From contig JASHNV010000060.1 of the NCBI GenBank assembly GCA_030041455.1, forward strand, positions 1 through 33,944: a stretch of 33,944 nucleotides of DNA, given 5' to 3'. Both the position numbers and the translations under genes were made by a program. Of the stretch, positions 33,595-33,944 are shown in pieces. Source of the stretch: Spirochaetia bacterium. Its GTDB lineage: Bacteria; Spirochaetota; Spirochaetia; DAHUYW01. How positions within the stretch are numbered: position 1 is the stretch's first letter; the number at the start of each line of letters is the position of its first letter. Under the pieces are notes generated by a model. It was not told where the DNA came from and ran no database searches. It was given only the letters and a program-made list of their open reading frames with translations.

Positions 33595-33944
33595 CTACCC
33601 TAGGCCAATCCCCTTAGAGCTCGATGCCACCATCGCTTCGTCCGCCGCGGCCTCGCTCTCGGTTTCGCCGTTCGCGTTGCCGACCAAGCTCAATCTATCG
33701 CTGTCGTTCTTGCTCTTGTGCCGTAAGCCGGTCTGCTCCTTCCATTCCTTCCCGGTCGCCTCGACCGCAAGCCATTGCTTCACGAGCCCTGGATCCTTCT
33801 CACTCGCGTCCCCGGCCGGCCTCCCGGGCACTATGGTCCCGAGAGAGCTCCTTCCTGAGCCGAGCAGCGGCTCTCGGAATGCGGAGGCGCGTTGATCCTG
33901 GTCGGCCCGGGTTCGCTCAAGTCCTCCCGGATTCCCTTCCGTTG
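33595..33944 (-). CDS. partial hydrophilic protein, 5-prime end outside the window
   Basis: A minus-strand frame is open from the window edge to a stop at 33595-33597, about 115 codons. The product is polar, rich in Glu, Ser, Lys, Gly and Ala, with segments such as KDPGLVKQWLAVEATGKEWKEQTG and ETESEAAADEAMVASSSKG. It looks like the flexible C-terminus of a longer protein. I recognise no domain. It sits 17 bases upstream of the HEPN-like gene and may be its operon partner. A GTG at 33831 could instead start a 78-residue protein. Coding status is uncertain. Confidence 0.45.
   Translation of the reverse strand, partial: TEGNPGGLERTRADQDQRASAFREPLLGSGRSSLGTIVPGRPAGDASEKDPGLVKQWLAVEATGKEWKEQTGLRHKSKNDSDRLSLVGNANGETESEAAADEAMVASSSKGIGLG

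Overview
The window is GC-rich chromosomal DNA (about two thirds G+C by eye) from a bacterium with tightly packed genes on both strands, many GTG/TTG starts and clear sigma70-type promoters. No rRNA, tRNA or CRISPR was seen, so taxonomy rests on gene content. A large coiled-coil-rich 705-residue protein overlapping lspA, an Rrf2-cysK-metY cluster, secreted beta-rich proteins and membrane HisKA_2-type kinases would fit a high-GC spirochaete from a metagenome. That placement is a weak inference.

Layout. 1-627: gene-free edge with a 137-bp exact direct repeat. 628-5629: glutamine-dependent NAD synthetase (nadE) divergent from a sulfur-assimilation operon (Rrf2 regulator, cysK, metY). 5962-10783: YjjG-like phosphatase, a small conserved protein, a beta-hydroxyacid dehydrogenase, the 705-residue protein and lspA. 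10819-14969: a divergent DinB-fold protein facing a cluster of a 194-residue orphan and two paralogous five-TM histidine kinases with no response regulator. 14992-19471: a long minus-strand run with rlmN, a ferredoxin-NADP reductase-like gene, a Fpg/Nei glycosylase and an AbiEi/AbiEii toxin-antitoxin pair. 19472-20189: debris with a possible group II intron reverse-transcriptase start. 20190-26416: YghZ-type aldo-keto reductase, then FrnE-like DsbA, PstS and lipoprotein HtrA on the minus strand, then DinB and an MFS transporter closed by a 17-bp hairpin. 26581-31853: DUF2934 protein, a DUF5939-type class III adenylate cyclase, two secreted beta proteins, a DtxR-family regulator and a small lipoprotein. 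31854-33944: an accessory patch of visibly lower G+C with a transposase C-terminal remnant, an RHH-MazF toxin-antitoxin operon with a palindromic operator, a HEPN-like protein and an open reading frame cut by the window edge.

How the parts relate. The cysteine-free Rrf2 protein upstream of cysK and metY suggests CymR-like control of cysteine and homocysteine synthesis. nadE and this operon fire from back-to-back promoters whose -35 boxes are mirror images. Several genes (nadE, fpg, the DtxR regulator) have a -10 box ending exactly six bases before the start codon and no Shine-Dalgarno, so they look leaderless, while neighbours have strong Shine-Dalgarno sites. The least explained pieces are the kinase-kinase-orphan cluster, the 705-residue LspA partner and the HEPN-like gene beside MazF.
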